Of a DNA stretch of 64,000 nt, positions 61,827 through 64,000 are shown one piece after another. Each line of letters opens with the position of its first letter. Positions within the stretch are counted from its first letter, which is position 1. This DNA comes from VKMB-3413 sp041027365 (GTDB taxonomy: Bacteria; Pseudomonadota; Alphaproteobacteria; Rhizobiales; Rhizobiaceae): NCBI RefSeq assembly GCF_041027365.1, contig NZ_JBFTEH010000006.1:186001-250000 (forward strand), read 5' to 3'. A model generated the notes under the pieces. That model was not told where the DNA came from and did not search any database. It saw only the letters and a program-made list of their open reading frames with translations. The position numbers were made by a program, and so were the translations under genes.

Positions 61827-63623
61827 GTGATCGCGGTCAAACGACTGGTCTTCGCTTTGGCGTCAATCGTACTGGCGGTGATCGCGGCGGCGCTGTTCTT
61901 CGTCGTCGTGACGGTCAACGGCGTCACCTATCTTCACATCCTGCAGATCTCGCTGCTGCTGTTGTGCTGCTTCTGGCTTGCGTGGGGCTTTAACACCGCG
62001 CTGGCCGGGATCGTGCTGCGGAGCCGGGCGCCCCGCAGCATGCCGACCTCCTGGCGGGGCGACAGCCGTACCGCCGTCCTCGTCCCGGTCTATAACGAGG
62101 ACGCGCACGCCGTCATCGCGCGGGTCGGGGCCATGATCGAGGGGCTGCGCAAGACCGGCCGCCTCGCCCCGTTCGATTTCCACGTCCTCAGCGACTCGAC
62201 CAATCCGGCCAATGTCGAGCAGGAACGGCGGGCCTTCGACATCCTGTTGTCGGAACTCGGCGTCGCCGGCCATCTCTACTATCGCCACCGCGAAAAGAAC
62301 GTCGGCCGCAAGGCCGGCAACATCGCCGACTTCGTCACCACGAGCGGCGGCGCCTACGACTACATGCTGATCCTCGACGCCGACAGCCTGATGCGGCCGG
62401 AGACGATGTCCGAGATGGTCGCCCGGATGGACGCCGACCCGGAACTCGCCCTGCTCCAGACGCAGCCGCTGATCATCGGGCGCCGCACGCTGTTCGGCCG
62501 TGCGCTGCAGTTTTCGGCCGCTTTGTTCTCGCCGATCTTCTCGCGCGGCATCGCCGCGCTGCAGGGCCGCGAGGGACCGTTCTGGGGCCATAACGCGATC
62601 ATCCGCGTGCGCGCCTTCGCCGCCTGCTGCGGACTGCCGAACCTCAAGGGAAAGCCGCCCTTCGGCGGCCACATTCTCAGCCACGACTCCGTCGAGGCGG
62701 CGCTTCTGTCGCGGGCCGGCTACAAGGTGCGCGTCGACCCGGATCTCGGCGGCTCCTACGAGGAAGCGCCCTCCAATCTCATCGAATATGCCAAGCGCGA
62801 TCGGCGCTGGTGCCAGGGGAACCTGCAGCACAGCCGCCTGGTGGTCGCGCCCGGCCTGAAGCTGTGGAGCCGGATCTCGCTGCTCGCCGGCATCATGGCC
62901 TATGTCGCCTCGCCGATCTGGCTGATGTTCCTGATCGTCAGCCTGCTCGACCCGGTACTCGCGCCGGAACCGAACTACTTCCCCGCCGGGTCGCTATTCC
63001 CGGTGTTTCCGCGGCCGGAGACCAACAAGGCGCTGCTGCTCCTGTTCGGCATCTTCGTGCTGCTTCTCCTGCCGAAGACGCTGATCACGCTCGGCAGCGC
63101 ACTGACGCGGCGCAGCGGCAAGTTCGGCGGCTCCGGCCGCGTGATCGCCGGAGCGCTGGCCGAACTCGTGATGACGAGCATCCTCGCCCCGGTGATGATG
63201 ATGTTCCAGTCGAAGGCGGTGGGCGAGATCCTGATCGGCGCCGATGCCGGCTGGCCGGCGACCGACCGCGAGGACGGCAGCCTGCCGCTCGGGACGGCCT
63301 GGCGCGCCAGCTGGTGGATGGTGCTCGCCGGCGCGATCGTCCTGTTCGCCACGGAAGAATACGCCCCGGACCTCATCGCCTGGACGCTGCCGATCGCGAT
63401 CCCGCTGGTGGCGGCGCCGCTGCTGATCACCATGAGCGGCAGTCCTGCGCTCGGCGACTGGTTCCGCCGGATCGGCCTGTTCGCGACGCCGTTCGAGACT
63501 GACCCGGAGCTTGTAATCCGGGACGCCGCGGTCTGGCGCCAGCGTCTTGCAGCCCTGGATCGCACGCCCGGTCCTCAGAATGCCACGATTTCGGATGCAA
63601 GCGTCGTGCCGGATCCTGCTTAA
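61827..63623 (+). CDS. opgH: Osmoregulated periplasmic glucan glucosyltransferase OpgH
   Basis: A 598-aa inner-membrane family-2 glycosyltransferase that polymerises glucose from UDP-glucose into beta-glucan. It has two N-terminal helices, a catalytic domain (LVPVYNED, LILDADS, SHDSVEAALLSRAG, RRWCQGNLQH), and further membrane helices at the C-terminus. It is shorter at its N-terminus than E. coli OpgH (about 847 aa). Start is GTG at 61827. It follows the opgI-like gene by 51 bp. Confidence 0.93.
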   Translation: MIAVKRLVFALASIVLAVIAAALFFVVVTVNGVTYLHILQISLLLLCCFWLAWGFNTALAGIVLRSRAPRSMPTSWRGDSRTAVLVPVYNEDAHAVIARVGAMIEGLRKTGRLAPFDFHVLSDSTNPANVEQERRAFDILLSELGVAGHLYYRHREKNVGRKAGNIADFVTTSGGAYDYMLILDADSLMRPETMSEMVARMDADPELALLQTQPLIIGRRTLFGRALQFSAALFSPIFSRGIAALQGREGPFWGHNAIIRVRAFAACCGLPNLKGKPPFGGHILSHDSVEAALLSRAGYKVRVDPDLGGSYEEAPSNLIEYAKRDRRWCQGNLQHSRLVVAPGLKLWSRISLLAGIMAYVASPIWLMFLIVSLLDPVLAPEPNYFPAGSLFPVFPRPETNKALLLLFGIFVLLLLPKTLITLGSALTRRSGKFGGSGRVIAGALAELVMTSILAPVMMMFQSKAVGEILIGADAGWPATDREDGSLPLGTAWRASWWMVLAGAIVLFATEEYAPDLIAWTLPIAIPLVAAPLLITMSGSPALGDWFRRIGLFATPFETDPELVIRDAAVWRQRLAALDRTPGPQNATISDASVVPDPA

Positions 63624-63638
63624 GGCCGCGAGTCGCTC

Positions 63639-64000
63639 ATGTCCTCCGTCGCACATTCTCCCGTGGCCACAGGCCGCGATCACCGCGTCGATTTCTGGCG
63701 CGGCGTCGCCCTGTCGATGATCTTCATCAACCACATCCCCGGGAATCTCTGGGAGAACTTCACCTCGCGCAATTTCGGGTTCTCCGACGCGGCGGAGCTG
63801 TTCGTCTTTCTCGCCGGATTCGCCTCGGCCTATGCCTACGGCCGGCAGTTCGTCGCCGGGCAGCGGCTCGTTGCCAGCCTGAAGGCCTGGCGGCGCGCCG
63901 GCTCGCTCTATCTCGTCCAGATGATGCTGACGCTGGTGGCGCTCGGGATCTTCTGCTGGGGCGTGCTCGCCTTCGGCCGCGGCGACCTCCTGCACACCAT
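63639..64000 (+). CDS. opgC: OpgC-family protein, N-terminal part
   Basis: From the ATG at 63639 the frame stays open to the window end (120 codons). It reads MSSVAHSPVATGRDHRVDFW and then has FINHIPGNLWE and SDAAELFVFLAGFASAYAYG, the signature of OpgC proteins, which succinylate periplasmic glucans in Rhodobacter. Membrane helices begin around residue 20. It starts 16 bp after opgH, completing opgGIHC. The C-terminus is outside the window. Confidence 0.88.
   Translation, partial: MSSVAHSPVATGRDHRVDFWRGVALSMIFINHIPGNLWENFTSRNFGFSDAAELFVFLAGFASAYAYGRQFVAGQRLVASLKAWRRAGSLYLVQMMLTLVALGIFCWGVLAFGRGDLLHT

Overview
The window looks like a chromosomal stretch of an alphaproteobacterium, most likely of the order Hyphomicrobiales (Rhizobiales). 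The evidence is high G+C, a C4-pathway 5-aminolevulinate synthase (HemA), a DivL-type cell-cycle kinase with tyrosine in place of the H-box histidine, a zinc-finger-less AccD, an IalB-family protein, leader structures upstream of serC and of a ybhL homologue that fit alphaproteobacterial RNA motifs, and three intergenic palindromic repeats of a rhizobial type. An osmoregulated periplasmic glucan operon arranged like opgGIHC of Rhodobacter sphaeroides is also present. No prophage, insertion sequence, CRISPR array or rRNA was seen. I cannot name the genus.

Layout. 0-9.4 kb: serCA (serine synthesis), a MarR regulator, an endonuclease/exonuclease/phosphatase protein, a SAF-domain oxidoreductase, hemA behind an Fnr/FixK-type box, a cupin, a GNAT acetyltransferase, a YbhL/BI-1 membrane protein and a DUF4160/DUF2442 pair. 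9.4-19.5 kb: an FtsX-type ABC exporter divergent from a TesA-type esterase, thpR, a DUF1232 protein, an IalB-like secreted protein, a Sel1-like secreted protein, and ahcY. 19.6-31.1 kb: divL, a tsaE-amgK fusion and murU (cell cycle, tRNA t6A and peptidoglycan recycling), then trpF-trpB-[antitoxin-toxin-cutA]-trpA-accD-folC and a tRNA-Pro. 31.5-40.5 kb: signalling and chemotaxis, with a soluble PAS chemoreceptor, a DUF2231/sugar dehydrogenase pair, an orphan sugar-binding protein next to a membrane chemoreceptor, and a GGDEF-EAL protein. 40.7-49.9 kb: pyruvate carboxylase, then a sensory cluster (lone receiver, two Crp/Fnr-like regulators, an HWE histidine kinase, a DUF4142 protein) and a cupin. 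50.2-57.6 kb: hisB-DUF2628-hisH, an atypical GreA-like protein, a KDG kinase, a small lipoprotein, and pabB-pabA-pabC convergent with a DHFR-like gene. 57.8-64 kb: a MarR regulator, an aldose 1-epimerase, and opgG-opgI-opgH-opgC, the last cut by the window edge.

An assembly artefact sits inside the chemoreceptor gene at about 32.9 kb: two identical 107-bp copies flank a single N and break the reading frame. It looks like two overlapping contig ends joined without merging, not a real mutation.

No clearly new defence or mobile system is present. The most notable items are the DivL Tyr substitution, the TsaE-AmgK fusion beside MurU, a toxin-antitoxin pair plus cutA lodged between trpB and trpA, a GreA-like factor lacking the catalytic acidic tip, the binding protein/chemoreceptor pair, the receiver/Crp/HWE cluster, and several regulatory structures (serC and ybhL leaders, an Fnr box at hemA, a palindrome at ahcY).
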